64,000 bases of DNA, taken from positions 62,001-126,000 of the forward strand of contig NZ_BJDJ01000005.1 in the NCBI RefSeq assembly GCF_005405085.1, read 5' to 3'. The translations under genes and the position numbers were made by a program. The notes beneath the pieces are model-generated. The model ran no database searches. It saw nothing but the letters and a program-made list of their open reading frames with translations, and was not told the origin of the DNA. This DNA comes from Lactiplantibacillus daowaiensis (GTDB taxonomy: Bacteria > Bacillota > Bacilli > Lactobacillales > Lactobacillaceae). Below, piece after piece: positions 35,195 through 43,642 of the stretch (the first letter of the stretch is position 1; every line of letters starts with the position of its first letter).

Positions 35195-36181
35195 ATGTGT
35201 ACAAGTTTAACGTTTCAAACCACTGGTGGTGACCAATTTTTAGCTCGGACGATGGATTTTGGGTTCGAGTTAGGTGGTCGCCCAGTGGTGATGCCACGGC
35301 AACAACATTTTAGTAGTGTAACGACTGCGGCGGAGTTCGATACCCCATATAGCTTTGTCGGTACCGGCCGGAATTTAAACGGGTATATATTCGTTGACGG
35401 GGTCAACGAATATGGCGTCAGTGCCGCCGCGTTATATTTTTCTGGTCAAGCGCATTATCCCACTGAACCAGTCGCCGGTAAGCTGAACTTAGCCCCCCAC
35501 GAAGTGTTGATGTGGTTATTAGGAAATGTTAAAAGTGCCCAAGAACTTGGGGACCGCTTAAACGAAATTGCGATCGTCGAAGCCGCGGCACCGTTGTTAA
35601 ACATCGTGGTGCCATTGCACTGGATCATCAGTGATCGCAGTGGTGCCACTTATGTGTTGGAACAAGAAGCCGATGGCATGCACTACATGGTCAATCCGGT
35701 CGGGGTGATGACTAATACGCCTGACTTTAACTGGCATTTAAAGAACTTGAGTAATTACTTGCAACTACAACCTGGTCCTCACGTTGATCGTCAATATGGT
35801 GATTTAACGGTGAAGCCATTTGGTCCCGGTACCGGAGCCATGGGCATGCCTGGTGATTACACGTCACCATCACGGTTTGTCCGCACCGTATTTATGCGGC
35901 AATATACGGATGCCGTAGCCACCGATGCTGAAGCCGTCAATGCGTTATCGCATTTACTGAATTCAGTTGAGATTCCCAAAGGGGTTAAACTTCAAGCTGA
36001 TGGGTCTTCTGATTATACGCAGTATCGGGCTTACATGAGTATGCATGAACCGGCCTTTTATATTCAACCATACGCCGACCAAACCATTACCCGGGTGGGC
36101 TTAACGCCAGAATTAATGGTTGCTAGTCAACCAACGGAGTTTCCTTTAGCTCCAGCACAACAATTTAATCGCGTTAATTAG
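35195..36181 (+). CDS. choloylglycine hydrolase family, penicillin V acylase type (Bsh3-like)
   Basis: The protein has 328 residues from ATG 35195, with AAGGAAGTGAG upstream; a GTG three codons earlier would hide the catalytic cysteine. This start gives Met-Cys2, so removal of Met exposes the N-terminal nucleophile. Other Ntn residues fit: Arg18 and Asp21 (LARTMDF), Asn in VMTNTPDFNWH and Arg in SPSRFVRTVF. It resembles the L. plantarum proteins annotated bsh2-4, which behave as penicillin V acylases rather than true bile salt hydrolases. Placement directly after copB matches the L. plantarum bsh3 locus as I recall it. It may hydrolyse acyl-homoserine-type or conjugated amides; the natural substrate is unsure. 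Confidence 0.9.
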   Translation: MCTSLTFQTTGGDQFLARTMDFGFELGGRPVVMPRQQHFSSVTTAAEFDTPYSFVGTGRNLNGYIFVDGVNEYGVSAAALYFSGQAHYPTEPVAGKLNLAPHEVLMWLLGNVKSAQELGDRLNEIAIVEAAAPLLNIVVPLHWIISDRSGATYVLEQEADGMHYMVNPVGVMTNTPDFNWHLKNLSNYLQLQPGPHVDRQYGDLTVKPFGPGTGAMGMPGDYTSPSRFVRTVFMRQYTDAVATDAEAVNALSHLLNSVEIPKGVKLQADGSSDYTQYRAYMSMHEPAFYIQPYADQTITRVGLTPELMVASQPTEFPLAPAQQFNRVN

Positions 36182-36195
36182 GTGATAATAGTACA

Positions 36196-36231
36196 AAAGC
36201 GTTCAACAAATTAAAGTTGGACGCTTTTTTT
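36196..36231 (+). terminator. terminator
   Basis: AAAGCGTTCAAC pairs with GTTGGACGCTTT around an eight-base loop, followed by T-run. Confidence 0.9.
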
Positions 36232-36364
36232 GTTGTATTTATGCAACGGTAACTCCAAATTTATGCTACACTAGATTGGAATTTAGGGAAACATAACTTT
36301 AGTTGGCGGCTGCCACTTAATTATCACTTGCATTTTTAATCCAAAAGGAATAACATGTATTACA

Positions 36365-36379
36365 TAATAATGATTATAA
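36365..36379 (+). promoter_or_regulatory. PerR/Fur-type box upstream of the VIT transporter pair
   Basis: TAATAATGATTATAA matches the PerR consensus TTATAATnATTATAA at 13 of 14 defined positions and the Fur 7-1-7 pattern at 12 of 14. It lies 22 bases before the first VIT start, where a repressor would cover the promoter or early transcript. Confidence 0.6.
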
Positions 36380-36401
36380 AGTAGTTAATGGGGGTCGTCG
36401 T

Positions 36402-37079
36402 ATGAAGAAAAAGATGACATTAGCGCAACGGGTCAATATCTTACGTGCCAGTGTGATGGGGGCCAATGATGGTATCTTGTCAGTTGCTGGGATCGTTGTG
36501 GGGGTCGCGGGGGCGACCACGAATAGTTTTTCCATTTTGATTTCTGGGTTAGCGGGGATGCTAGCTGGGACGATCTCAATGGCGATGGGTGAATATGTTT
36601 CAGTGAACACCCAAAAGGATGCCCAAAAGATGGCCATCACGCATCAAAAGGCAGCGTTAGAACAAGATTATGATCGCGAAGCGGCAATGGTCAAGCAAAA
36701 GTATGTTGACCAAGGGATCAGTGAACCGTTAGCGGCCCAAGCAACTAAGGAAATGATGGCGGACGATGCGTTAGTCACGACCGTCCGTGAACGGTACGGG
36801 TTTAATCCAAGTGAATTCATTAGTCCTTATGCAGCTGGGATCGCCTCAATGATTTCATTTCCAACTGGGTCGATTTTGCCGTTAGTTTCGATTACTTTCT
36901 TTCCACCAAAAATCAAAGTTTTAGCGACAGTCATCGCCGTAGCGCTGGCGCTGGCGATTACGGGTTATACGGCGGCGATTTTAGGCAATGCTGATCGCCG
37001 GCATGGGATGTTACGAAACGTGGTTTCAGGCTTATTGACGATGGTCGTCACTTACTTTATCGGCCATTTGTTTGCATAG
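36402..37079 (+). CDS. VIT/CCC1-family Fe2+/Mn2+ transporter, first copy
   Basis: This 225-residue protein has the VIT1/CCC1 plan. N-terminal LRASVMGANDGILSVAGIVVGVAGA and SGLAGMLAGTISMAMGEYVSVNTQKDAQK hold the metal-path residues and the cytoplasmic metal-binding domain entry. A charged, Glu-rich middle at about residues 75-140 and three C-terminal helices follow. The family moves Fe2+ or Mn2+ out of the cytosol in exchange for protons. It is paired with a 30-40 percent similar copy 18 bases downstream. A PerR-like box upstream suggests control by peroxide, iron or manganese. Confidence 0.9.
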   Translation: MKKKMTLAQRVNILRASVMGANDGILSVAGIVVGVAGATTNSFSILISGLAGMLAGTISMAMGEYVSVNTQKDAQKMAITHQKAALEQDYDREAAMVKQKYVDQGISEPLAAQATKEMMADDALVTTVRERYGFNPSEFISPYAAGIASMISFPTGSILPLVSITFFPPKIKVLATVIAVALALAITGYTAAILGNADRRHGMLRNVVSGLLTMVVTYFIGHLFA

Positions 37080-37097
37080 TAAAAGGGGAGTGACAAG

Positions 37098-37796
37098 ATG
37101 ATCATGTCAAAAGCGAAGCCAAAGAAGACTAAACAAACGATGGATGAAAAGCTCAATACCTTGCGAGCCGGGGTGTTGGGTTCTAATGATGGGATTTTAA
37201 CGGTTGTCGGGGTGCTATTTAGTGTGGCGGCCGCTACTACAAACCAATTTACAATTTTCATTGCCGGCTTGTCCGACTTACTAGCGTGTGCTTTTTCGAT
37301 GGCTTCTGGTGAATATGCCTCAGTCAGCACGCAAAAGGATACTGAAAAAGCAGTCGTCGAAAAAGAGCGGCGGCTACTTGAAACCAACTTTGATGATGAA
37401 GTTGCAGCCGTCAAACGGCACTATATGACTTTAGGGGTGACAGAAGCAACTGCGGTCGCCATTGCGAAGGACTTGTTGGCTAAGCAACCGCTTGAAACGG
37501 TGGTTAGCATCAAATATGACATTAAGCTTGGCCATTATATGAATCCCTGGGATGCGGCGTTTTCATCACTATTTTCAGCCGCTGCTGGTGGGGTCTTCCC
37601 ATTAATTGCGATGACCTTTTTACCAGATGCGATGAAATGGCCAGGCACGATCCTAGCCGTTTCCTTATCTGTGGCGTTAACCGGGTACTTATCTGCGGTA
37701 CTAGGTAAAGGTAACGTTAAGACTGCAGTTATTCGGAATATCTTGGTTGGGATTATTACGATGTTTATTCACTACTATATCGGGACGTTATTCTAA
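37098..37796 (+). CDS. VIT/CCC1-family Fe2+/Mn2+ transporter, second copy
   Basis: This 232-residue protein is a tandem paralogue of the gene before it. It shows LRAGVLGSNDGILTVVGVLFSVAAA, GLSDLLACAFSMASGEYASVSTQKDTEKA and a charged central part (about residues 80-145), then three helices. Members act as dimers, so the two products may form a heterodimer. AAAAGGGGAG lies seven bases before the ATG; a second ATG two codons on is possible. The 18-base gap and lack of terminator make the pair an operon. Confidence 0.9.
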   Translation: MIMSKAKPKKTKQTMDEKLNTLRAGVLGSNDGILTVVGVLFSVAAATTNQFTIFIAGLSDLLACAFSMASGEYASVSTQKDTEKAVVEKERRLLETNFDDEVAAVKRHYMTLGVTEATAVAIAKDLLAKQPLETVVSIKYDIKLGHYMNPWDAAFSSLFSAAAGGVFPLIAMTFLPDAMKWPGTILAVSLSVALTGYLSAVLGKGNVKTAVIRNILVGIITMFIHYYIGTLF

Positions 37797-37816
37797 GCTT
37801 AATTGCAATTTATATT

Positions 37817-37857
37817 AATAACGAGGACGACAAAAATGGTTGTTCTCGTTATTTTTT
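37817..37857 (+). terminator. terminator of the VIT pair
   Basis: AATAACGAG pairs with CTCGTTATT with added pairing in the loop, followed by T-run. Confidence 0.88.
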
Positions 37858-37943
37858 TGTGGAAAAATTTGACGTCATTTTCAGGAAACTTTAATCAAGG
37901 GCCGGTATAATATTGCCATCAATTAAATTGAGGTAATGAAAAA

Positions 37944-38858
37944 TTGAAAACACCAACTAATCGTTATATGAAAGGTATTATGTGGGCGATGCTGGCGTCG
38001 ACGCTTTGGGGAATCTCCGGAACCGTCATGCAGTTTGTCTCACAAAACCAAGCGATTCCCGCTGACTGGTTTTTATCCGTGCGAACCTTGTCAGCTGGGA
38101 TTATCTTGTTAATCATTGGCTTTATTCAACAAGGCACTGGTATTTTTAAAGTTTGGCGGTCTTGGAAATCGGTCGGTCAACTCGTGGCCTATGCGGTCTT
38201 TGGACTGATGGCCAACATGTATACGTTCTATATTAGTATTGAACGTGGTACGGCGGCGGCCGCCACGATTCTCCAATATTTAAGTCCGTTGTTTATTGTC
38301 TTAGGGACCTTGGCCTTTAAACGTGAATGGCCGTTACGAACTGATATGTTGGCGTTTGGGGTCTCTTTACTAGGGGTTTTTCTAGCCATTACGCGCGGAA
38401 ATATTCATGAACTAGCGATTCCGACGGATGCCTTGATTTGGGGCATCTTGTCTGGGGTCACAGCGGCTTTATATGTGGTCTTACCACGTAAAATCGTGGC
38501 TGAAAACTCACCCATCGTCATTTTAGGTTGGGGAACGTTGATTGCCGGGATCTTGTTTAACAGCTACCATCCATTATGGGTTGGTGCACCGACGATTACC
38601 CCACAACTGGTCGTTTCGATTGGGGCAATTGTACTGATTGGGACGATTGGGGCCTTTTCAGCCTTATTGCATAGTTTGCAATTTGCACCGTCCGCGGTTG
38701 TCAGTATCGTTGATGCCGTGCAACCCGTGGTGACGTTTATTTTAAGTATCATTTTCTTGAACTTAAAAGTCAGTGCGATTGAAATTATTGGCTCCGTGCT
38801 CGTGGTGTTTGCCATTTATATCTTGCAACATTATCGTAGCGAACCAGATTTAGAGTAA
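37944..38858 (+). CDS. DMT-superfamily transporter (EamA family)
   Basis: This 304-residue protein has ten membrane helices in two EamA repeats, beginning near WAMLASTLWGISGTVMQF and near LIWGILSGVTAALYVVLP. A conserved inner RGTAAAATILQYLSPLFIVL segment marks the end of the first repeat. It is probably an exporter of amino acids or metabolites at the cytoplasmic membrane. The start is TTG 37944, behind GAGG about ten bases upstream; the nearby ATG is out of frame. It is monocistronic, convergent with an alcohol dehydrogenase. Confidence 0.88.
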   Translation: MKTPTNRYMKGIMWAMLASTLWGISGTVMQFVSQNQAIPADWFLSVRTLSAGIILLIIGFIQQGTGIFKVWRSWKSVGQLVAYAVFGLMANMYTFYISIERGTAAAATILQYLSPLFIVLGTLAFKREWPLRTDMLAFGVSLLGVFLAITRGNIHELAIPTDALIWGILSGVTAALYVVLPRKIVAENSPIVILGWGTLIAGILFNSYHPLWVGAPTITPQLVVSIGAIVLIGTIGAFSALLHSLQFAPSAVVSIVDAVQPVVTFILSIIFLNLKVSAIEIIGSVLVVFAIYILQHYRSEPDLE

Positions 38859-38895
38859 AAAAAGGTGTGATCCTCATTAGGGTCACACCTTTTTG
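38857..38895. terminator. bidirectional terminator
   Basis: AAAAGGTGTGA pairs with TCACACCTTTT, with inner ATCC/GGGT pairing, between convergent genes. Confidence 0.9.
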
Positions 38896-38902
38896 GTGAC
38901 AA

Positions 38903-40024
38903 TTAAGCTTCTGGTTGATAATCTTCGTCAATGATTAAGACTGGTTTAATGGTCTTACCACTAGCTGAGTCAGCATTGGCTTGATTGATATCTTCAAACT
39001 TATAGAATTTTTCGGTCTTTTCAAATGGGAACATCCCGTGCTTGTAGAAGTCGATCAAACGAGGGACGTCGACTTGTGGAATCGCATCACCCATGTTGAC
39101 ACCAATCACCTTTTTATCGTCAACACAGAGATCATTCCAAGAACTGATCGTGATGTTTTTAGCTGTTACGGCAATCAAAGCGGCGGTCCCACCTTGAGCT
39201 AAGGCGTGGATTGCGGAAACCATGACTGGTTCAACCCCGGTCGTATCAACGGCAAAGTCAACCCCATAGCCGTTTGTTAATTTCTTGATGGCGGCAACTG
39301 GATCTTCAGTTTTACTGTTGATGGCATGAGTAGCGCCGAGTTCTTTAGCAAGTGCCAACCGTGAGTCCACGATATCGACGGCGATGACTTCAGTACAGCC
39401 AGAAATCTTGCCGGCCATCATGGCAGCAAGCCCAACCGCACCAGTCCCAAAGACCGCAATCGTTTGGCCAGGACGGGGTTGTAAGCTGTTCAAAACGGTT
39501 CCGCTACCAGTCACATAGCCACAGCCCAAAGGTCCTAAGCGCCGTAAGTCGAGATCTTTGTCGACTTTAACGGCATTACGTTGGTCGATGACAGTATGGG
39601 TGGTAAATGAAGATTGGTCAAACATGTCACTAACATGATGGCCATCTTCTTGGAAATGGTCACTACCATCGGGACGCGTCCCACTAAGATTGTAGTCCGC
39701 GTAATTCCGACATTTAGTTGGCATGCCTTTCAAGCAATTGTCACAAGTGCCATCGGCGTAAAAGGACATGACGATATGATCGCCAACTTTAAAGTTTTTA
39801 ACTTGGGGACCGACTTTTTCAATAATGCCAGAACCTTCATGGCCCAAAATAACGGGATAACCTAAAGAGGCGTCACCTTTACGAATGGCTTCATCGGAAT
39901 GGCAAATCCCACTGGCAACTAACTTCACTTGTAAATCAGTTGGCCCCATTTCGGCTAATTCGATATCATCTTTAATCACGAATGGATCATTCATTTTATC
40001 AACAACGGCTGCTTTAATTTTCAT
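38903..40024 (-). CDS. zinc-dependent medium-chain alcohol dehydrogenase
   Basis: This 373-residue NAD-dependent enzyme has catalytic zinc ligands Cys in SGICHSD and His in GHEGSGI. The structural-zinc loop CDNCLKGMPTKC has three of the usual four cysteines, as in aryl- and benzyl-alcohol dehydrogenases. The Rossmann motif is VFGTGAVGLAAMMAG. An aspartate ending the second strand (AVDIVDSR) indicates NAD preference. The likely reaction is interconversion of alcohols and aldehydes in the cytoplasm. It is monocistronic, with GAGG before the ATG and a cre-like palindrome in the leader, so it may be catabolite-repressed. Confidence 0.92.
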   Translation of the reverse strand: MKIKAAVVDKMNDPFVIKDDIELAEMGPTDLQVKLVASGICHSDEAIRKGDASLGYPVILGHEGSGIIEKVGPQVKNFKVGDHIVMSFYADGTCDNCLKGMPTKCRNYADYNLSGTRPDGSDHFQEDGHHVSDMFDQSSFTTHTVIDQRNAVKVDKDLDLRRLGPLGCGYVTGSGTVLNSLQPRPGQTIAVFGTGAVGLAAMMAGKISGCTEVIAVDIVDSRLALAKELGATHAINSKTEDPVAAIKKLTNGYGVDFAVDTTGVEPVMVSAIHALAQGGTAALIAVTAKNITISSWNDLCVDDKKVIGVNMGDAIPQVDVPRLIDFYKHGMFPFEKTEKFYKFEDINQANADSASGKTIKPVLIIDEDYQPEA

Positions 40025-40059
40025 AATGACGAGTACCTCACTTTAGTGTTTAATTAGTA

Positions 40060-40074
40060 TGTAAACCGCTTACA
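40060..40074 (-). promoter_or_regulatory. cre-like palindrome before the alcohol dehydrogenase gene
   Basis: Read leftward this is TGTAAGCGGTTTACA, a catabolite-response-element core with one extra base in the middle. It lies about 35 bases before the ATG, downstream of a possible promoter (TTGAAT..TAACAA read leftward), where CcpA would act as a roadblock. Confidence 0.45.
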
Positions 40075-40270
40075 ATTTGTATTGTTACACATGTCACAAA
40101 TTGATTCAAGTGAGGTCTTAAAGTTAAATGTTAGCTATAGATGCTGGTATAATTGGGTTTATATGAATTCGACCTGTGAATCTGATACTAAAGTCCTGTA
40201 GATTTGATGATGGTTTTAGGTGCGCAAGTCTAATCTTGAACGTTTAGGTTTAATGAAGGGGGAACTTGTA

Positions 40271-40897
40271 ATGGCAACTTTATTAACGGCAGCGCAACAA
40301 GTGGCTGGTCGCGAGTTATGTACGACATTTCCACAATTAGAGGGGTTTGTCCCTGGTGAAGGGTCGTTGACACCAACTTTGGTGATGGTATCAGAAGCAC
40401 CGGGCAAAGTCGAAGCGCAAGTTGGGCATCCGTTTCAAGGACCAGCTGGTAAAGAATTGGATCGGTGGTTAACGGTATTGGGATTGACCCGAACAGAAAT
40501 TTATTTGACAGGGGCGGTGCGGTCACGACCTTATCAACTCGGTCCAACTGGCCTAAAACGCGACCGTAAGCCCACGCCAGTCGAAATTGCGGCTAGCGCG
40601 CCGTTACTTGATGCCGAATTAAGTCAATTGGCCGATTGCTTGTTGGTACCCTTGGGCAATACGGGCTTGCAGCGGCTACTAGGACCGAAAGTTAAGATTA
40701 GTGCGGTGCATGGCCAAATTTTGACGCAACCGATTCGCCAATGGTCAAAAGCTAAGCAACAGTTCGTTTTGACTGATCGAGATTATCGTATTTTTCCGTT
40801 GTACCATCCCTCATATAGTCGCCGATTCAAAAAAATACTGCCAACCGTTGCGGCCGACTTAGCACAGCTAAAGGCCTACTTGGATTCGCAGTATTGA
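40271..40897 (+). CDS. uracil-DNA glycosylase superfamily protein (no Fe-S cysteines)
   Basis: The protein has 208 residues from the ATG at 40271, behind AAGGGGGAA; the longer frame to 40220 adds unsupported residues. It carries the family 4/5-like motif SEAPGKVEAQVGHPFQGPAGKELDRWL (about residues 41-67) and a late YHPSYSRRF motif corresponding to the HPS loop. Typical family 4 enzymes hold a 4Fe-4S cluster by four cysteines. This protein has only two cysteines, so the cluster is missing. It may still excise uracil or have another base-handling role. Monocistronic; convergent with an acetyltransferase. Confidence 0.85.
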   Translation: MATLLTAAQQVAGRELCTTFPQLEGFVPGEGSLTPTLVMVSEAPGKVEAQVGHPFQGPAGKELDRWLTVLGLTRTEIYLTGAVRSRPYQLGPTGLKRDRKPTPVEIAASAPLLDAELSQLADCLLVPLGNTGLQRLLGPKVKISAVHGQILTQPIRQWSKAKQQFVLTDRDYRIFPLYHPSYSRRFKKILPTVAADLAQLKAYLDSQY

Positions 40898-40914
40898 TAA
40901 AGGTTAAAGTTAAG

Positions 40915-41367
40915 TTAGACGAGGACGAGCGCACGCGCGGGGGCCTTCATCTTGATGACTTCGGCGCCGAGATCCATAAAGGGTTCGCCGTTAGTGGTTA
41001 AGCCAAATTTTTCGTAAAATTTCTGGACTTGCGTTTGGGCATCGATTTCAATCGTGGCGGTCGCATAATGGACTTTTAAGATTGCCATGACGTGATTCAT
41101 CAATTGTTTGCCTAAGCCAGTGCCCCGATAAGTACTGTCGGTTGTGATGCGGCCAAAGGTAACCACGCCGTCATGTTCATAAATGCGCGCGTAGGCGACA
41201 AGCTGGTCACCATCATAAGCAAAGATGTGGCGGGCATCAAAATCAACGTTATCTGGATCTTGATAAGTGCGGGCTTGTTCTTGAACAAAGGTCTTGGCCC
41301 GAAGTTGATAAATGTCATGCAGTTGGGTGGTCGTTAGACCGGTGAACTTTTTAACGTACCATTTCAC
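40915..41367 (-). CDS. GNAT family N-acetyltransferase, ElaA type
   Basis: The protein has 150 residues from a GTG at 41367, eight bases after AAGGAGG; the longer frame to 41397 lacks a site. The ElaA-like N-terminus YQLRAKTFVQEQARTYQDPDNVDFDARH and the acetyl-CoA loop GRITTDSTYRGTGLGKQLMNH (R/Q-x-x-G-x-G/A) are clear, and YEKFGL closes the fold. The acceptor substrate is unknown. Confidence 0.92.
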   Translation of the reverse strand: MKWYVKKFTGLTTTQLHDIYQLRAKTFVQEQARTYQDPDNVDFDARHIFAYDGDQLVAYARIYEHDGVVTFGRITTDSTYRGTGLGKQLMNHVMAILKVHYATATIEIDAQTQVQKFYEKFGLTTNGEPFMDLGAEVIKMKAPARALVLV

Positions 41368-41516
41368 TGTAAATACCTCCTTGAAAACTGCGGCCAAATT
41401 CCGCGGTTATTTTCAAATTGAGACTATAATTTAACACCCGCAGTTTGTCGCGTCAACTCGAAAGGTCTTAAGTTTCAAAAGCCTGATTTGACGGGCGCAA
41501 AAATGATAAAGACATT

Positions 41517-41557
41517 AAAAAGGCAACGCTGACTCATGAGTTGTCAGCGTTGCTTTT
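41517..41557 (-). terminator. terminator of the leftward NAD(P)-binding protein gene
   Basis: GCAACGCTGAC pairs with GTCAGCGTTGC around a nine-base loop, with A- and T-runs on both sides. Confidence 0.88.
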
Positions 41558-41582
41558 TAGGCTTTAAAGTTAAGTTAAATGA

Positions 41583-42221
41583 TTAATACCAGGCTGGCTT
41601 GTCACCGTCTGTATTAGGCTTATTCACACCTAATGAATCACGAACGGCTTCAGTTGGATGCGTGGCTAACTTAACGACTAACGCCGCGATACTCTTCCGT
41701 GAGACTTCCGTCCCTTTAAAAGCATCATGACGGCTCGTGGTTTCATAAGCTACTTCGTCTTTGTTGGTTAACCAAGCTGGCCGGATAATCGTGTAGTCCA
41801 AGTCGGAGTTTTCAAGGACTTCGGCGGCACTGTAGTAACGGGTGAGGTAACTGCCTAAAGTGGCGTTGTTCCATTCGCCGAACTTACCCGGAACTTCGTC
41901 GTAAATGCCTAACGTCGAAATCCAGATCAACCGCTTAACGTTCGTGGCATGCATTGCCTTTAAAACCGTCTGGGCTTGAGCCTTGATGTTTTGACCGGCT
42001 AAGTTGGCGTAGACCACGTCTTGACCTTGCATTGCTGCCGTTAACTTGGCTTCATCCGTTGTATCACCGTCAATGATGGTGACCCGATCAGACTTTAAGT
42101 CACTAACCCGTTGCGCATGACGTAAGTAAAGTGTGAGATCTACCGTTGTATCAGCTAGAAATTGTTGTTCGGCTAACCGGGCGATTTGGCCTGAAGCGCC
42201 GAGAATAAGTACTTTTGTCAT
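41583..42221 (-). CDS. NAD(P)-binding atypical SDR protein
   Basis: This 212-residue protein starts with LILGASGQIARLAEQQF, the GxxGxxG dinucleotide loop of the atypical SDR/NmrA-like group. Conserved parts are IDGDTTDEAKL, then RLIWISTLGIY and YSAAEVLENSDLDYTIIRPAWL with the YxxxE variant of the usual YxxxK active site. Related YwnB/YtfG-type proteins act as quinone or flavin reductases or redox sensors. Function here is open. GGAGGGG lies before the ATG. Monocistronic, leftward. Confidence 0.88.
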   Translation of the reverse strand: MTKVLILGASGQIARLAEQQFLADTTVDLTLYLRHAQRVSDLKSDRVTIIDGDTTDEAKLTAAMQGQDVVYANLAGQNIKAQAQTVLKAMHATNVKRLIWISTLGIYDEVPGKFGEWNNATLGSYLTRYYSAAEVLENSDLDYTIIRPAWLTNKDEVAYETTSRHDAFKGTEVSRKSIAALVVKLATHPTEAVRDSLGVNKPNTDGDKPAWY

Positions 42222-42328
42222 AATATCCCCTCCTGAACATCTTAACTGTAAATCTTATAATTACAGAATGCAAGTTAGAAGTTTTAAAACTTTTTGAAGT
42301 TAGTTGCGCCACTTTTTCGATTTAGCAC

Positions 42329-42334
42329 TATAAT
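42329..42334 (+). promoter_or_regulatory. -10 box of the 47-residue protein gene
   Basis: TATAAT, with a candidate -35 TTGCGC 19 bases upstream, about 50 bases before the small gene at 42387. Confidence 0.5.
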
Positions 42335-42386
42335 GGACCTGTAACGAACGATAGGGTTCGTTTCCAATATAAAAGAGGCGAGTATC

Positions 42387-42530
42387 ATGGCACAAAAGCT
42401 TAGCAAGGAACAAAAGAAAGCTATGATTCAAAAAGCTGAAGAAGAACGTGCAAAGCATCCAAAGAAGAAGAGCGGGGTTTCCGGTTTTGAAACCATCGAC
42501 GAAGATGCTAAGAAATTATCTAATAGCTAA
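42387..42530 (+). CDS. small highly charged protein, 47 residues
   Basis: ATG to TAA encodes MAQKLSKEQKKAMIQKAEEE, continuing with RAKHPKKKSG, VSGFETIDED and AKKLSNS. It is Lys/Glu-rich, predicted as a soluble helix plus a short tail. Support comes from AAAGAGGCG before the ATG, an upstream TATAAT, codon use like the neighbours and a terminator directly after. No family recognised; likely a conserved small lactobacillar protein. Confidence 0.75.
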   Translation: MAQKLSKEQKKAMIQKAEEERAKHPKKKSGVSGFETIDEDAKKLSNS

Positions 42531-42547
42531 TTTCTAGCCGTTTTGAG

Positions 42548-42581
42548 AGTGTTTAGGTATTGATGCCTAAGCACTTTTTTG
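42548..42581 (+). terminator. terminator of the small charged protein gene
   Basis: AGTGTTTAGG pairs with CCTAAGCACT around an eight-base loop, followed by T-run. Confidence 0.85.
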
Positions 42582-42655
42582 TTGGGCTAGTTTTTTAAAT
42601 GGTGATGGTGATGAAAGCGTTGTATAATATGAGCAAACTGATGGGGGTGGTCACA

Positions 42656-42994
42656 ATGACTGATACCTTTACGCTTTTTATACAACAGCTTGATCAAACA
42701 CTCGCCCAAGAGTCACAGCCGATTGATGGTGTGTTAGTCCCGGTGACGTTTAGCTTGCGGCAGCAGCATTTACAAGTAGCGCTACCGACGTTACAGACGT
42801 CATTTAATCAGGGGGCCAATGACTTTGGTGTGCCGGATATTTTAGACCGAATTCGGCAATTAGTTGGTGTCGAATTGGCGGATCAACCGGTGACGCAATG
42901 GCCACGGCAGGCGACGACTAAGAATATCACGGTGACACCACATAAAGTGGTGCGGGTGATTCCAGTAGATATGCAAGCGTATCGCGTTGATTAA
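42656..42994 (+). CDS. hypothetical protein, 112 residues
   Basis: The protein is read from ATG 42656, behind GGGGGTGG; a TATAAT at 42623-42628 inside the longer frame supports the shorter start. It is soluble and rich in Gln, Thr and Val, with PVTFSLRQQHLQVALPTLQTSFNQG and PHKVVRVIPVDMQAYRVD as its most distinctive segments. I recognise no domain. It precedes hsp20 by 72 bases. Confidence 0.65.
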   Translation: MTDTFTLFIQQLDQTLAQESQPIDGVLVPVTFSLRQQHLQVALPTLQTSFNQGANDFGVPDILDRIRQLVGVELADQPVTQWPRQATTKNITVTPHKVVRVIPVDMQAYRVD

Positions 42995-43066
42995 TTGGTG
43001 TGCTTGCAATACCGGGTAAAATGGTTAGGATAATAAGTGTTAACAAGTTGAAAGGGTGATTTTAAA

Positions 43067-43519
43067 ATGGCTAATGATATGATGAACTGGCATAAAGATC
43101 TATTTGATCATTTGAATCCGTTAGATTTAAATGCGATGAACACGTTATTTAATGATTTTGGACAATCGTTGGATCATGTAACGGGACATACTGGCGCGTT
43201 GTTGAAGACCGATATCCAAGAAACTGATGAACAGTACACCATGCAAATCGATGTGCCGGGAATCAATAAAGCCGATATTGCCTTAAAGTATCGTGACGGC
43301 CGCTTATCCATCGGGGTGAAACGGGACAGCTTCAGTGATGACAGTGATGCGGCTGGCAATATGATTACCAGTGAACGGCAAACGGGGCGTTTCGGTCGTC
43401 AATATCCGTTACCAGATGTTGACGCCACCAAGATTGAAGCGCATTATGATAACGGGGTCTTAAAATTGACCTTACCAAAAAAGGCAGCAGCCGATACGCA
43501 ACATATTGAAATTCAATAA
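43067..43519 (+). CDS. Hsp20/alpha-crystallin small heat-shock protein
   Basis: This 150-residue protein has an alpha-crystallin domain at about residues 45-140. Markers are TDIQETDEQYTMQIDVPGINKADIALKYRDGRLSI, RQTGRFGRQYPLP and the A-x-x-x-NGVLKLTLPKK close, with an ILP-like C-terminal extension. It is an ATP-independent chaperone that holds unfolding proteins. L. plantarum carries three such genes. I see no CIRCE or CtsR box just upstream; a promoter with TTGCAA and GATAAT (19-base spacer) is possible at 43004-43034. GAAAGGGTGA precedes the ATG. Confidence 0.95.
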   Translation: MANDMMNWHKDLFDHLNPLDLNAMNTLFNDFGQSLDHVTGHTGALLKTDIQETDEQYTMQIDVPGINKADIALKYRDGRLSIGVKRDSFSDDSDAAGNMITSERQTGRFGRQYPLPDVDATKIEAHYDNGVLKLTLPKKAAADTQHIEIQ

Positions 43520-43527
43520 TTAAATGT

Positions 43528-43578
43528 GATAGACGGTGGTCCGAGTCAGGTTAGACTTGGGGTGCAGTCTATTTTTTT
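43528..43578 (+). terminator. terminator of hsp20
   Basis: ATAGAC pairs with GTCTAT, with inner CCGAGTC/GACTTGG pairing, followed by T-run. Confidence 0.75.
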
Positions 43579-43642
43579 GTGCTAATTAGGTTAGACGATG
43601 TGTATTTGTTGGCTGACTGCAATCAGAAAGGATTTAATACGA

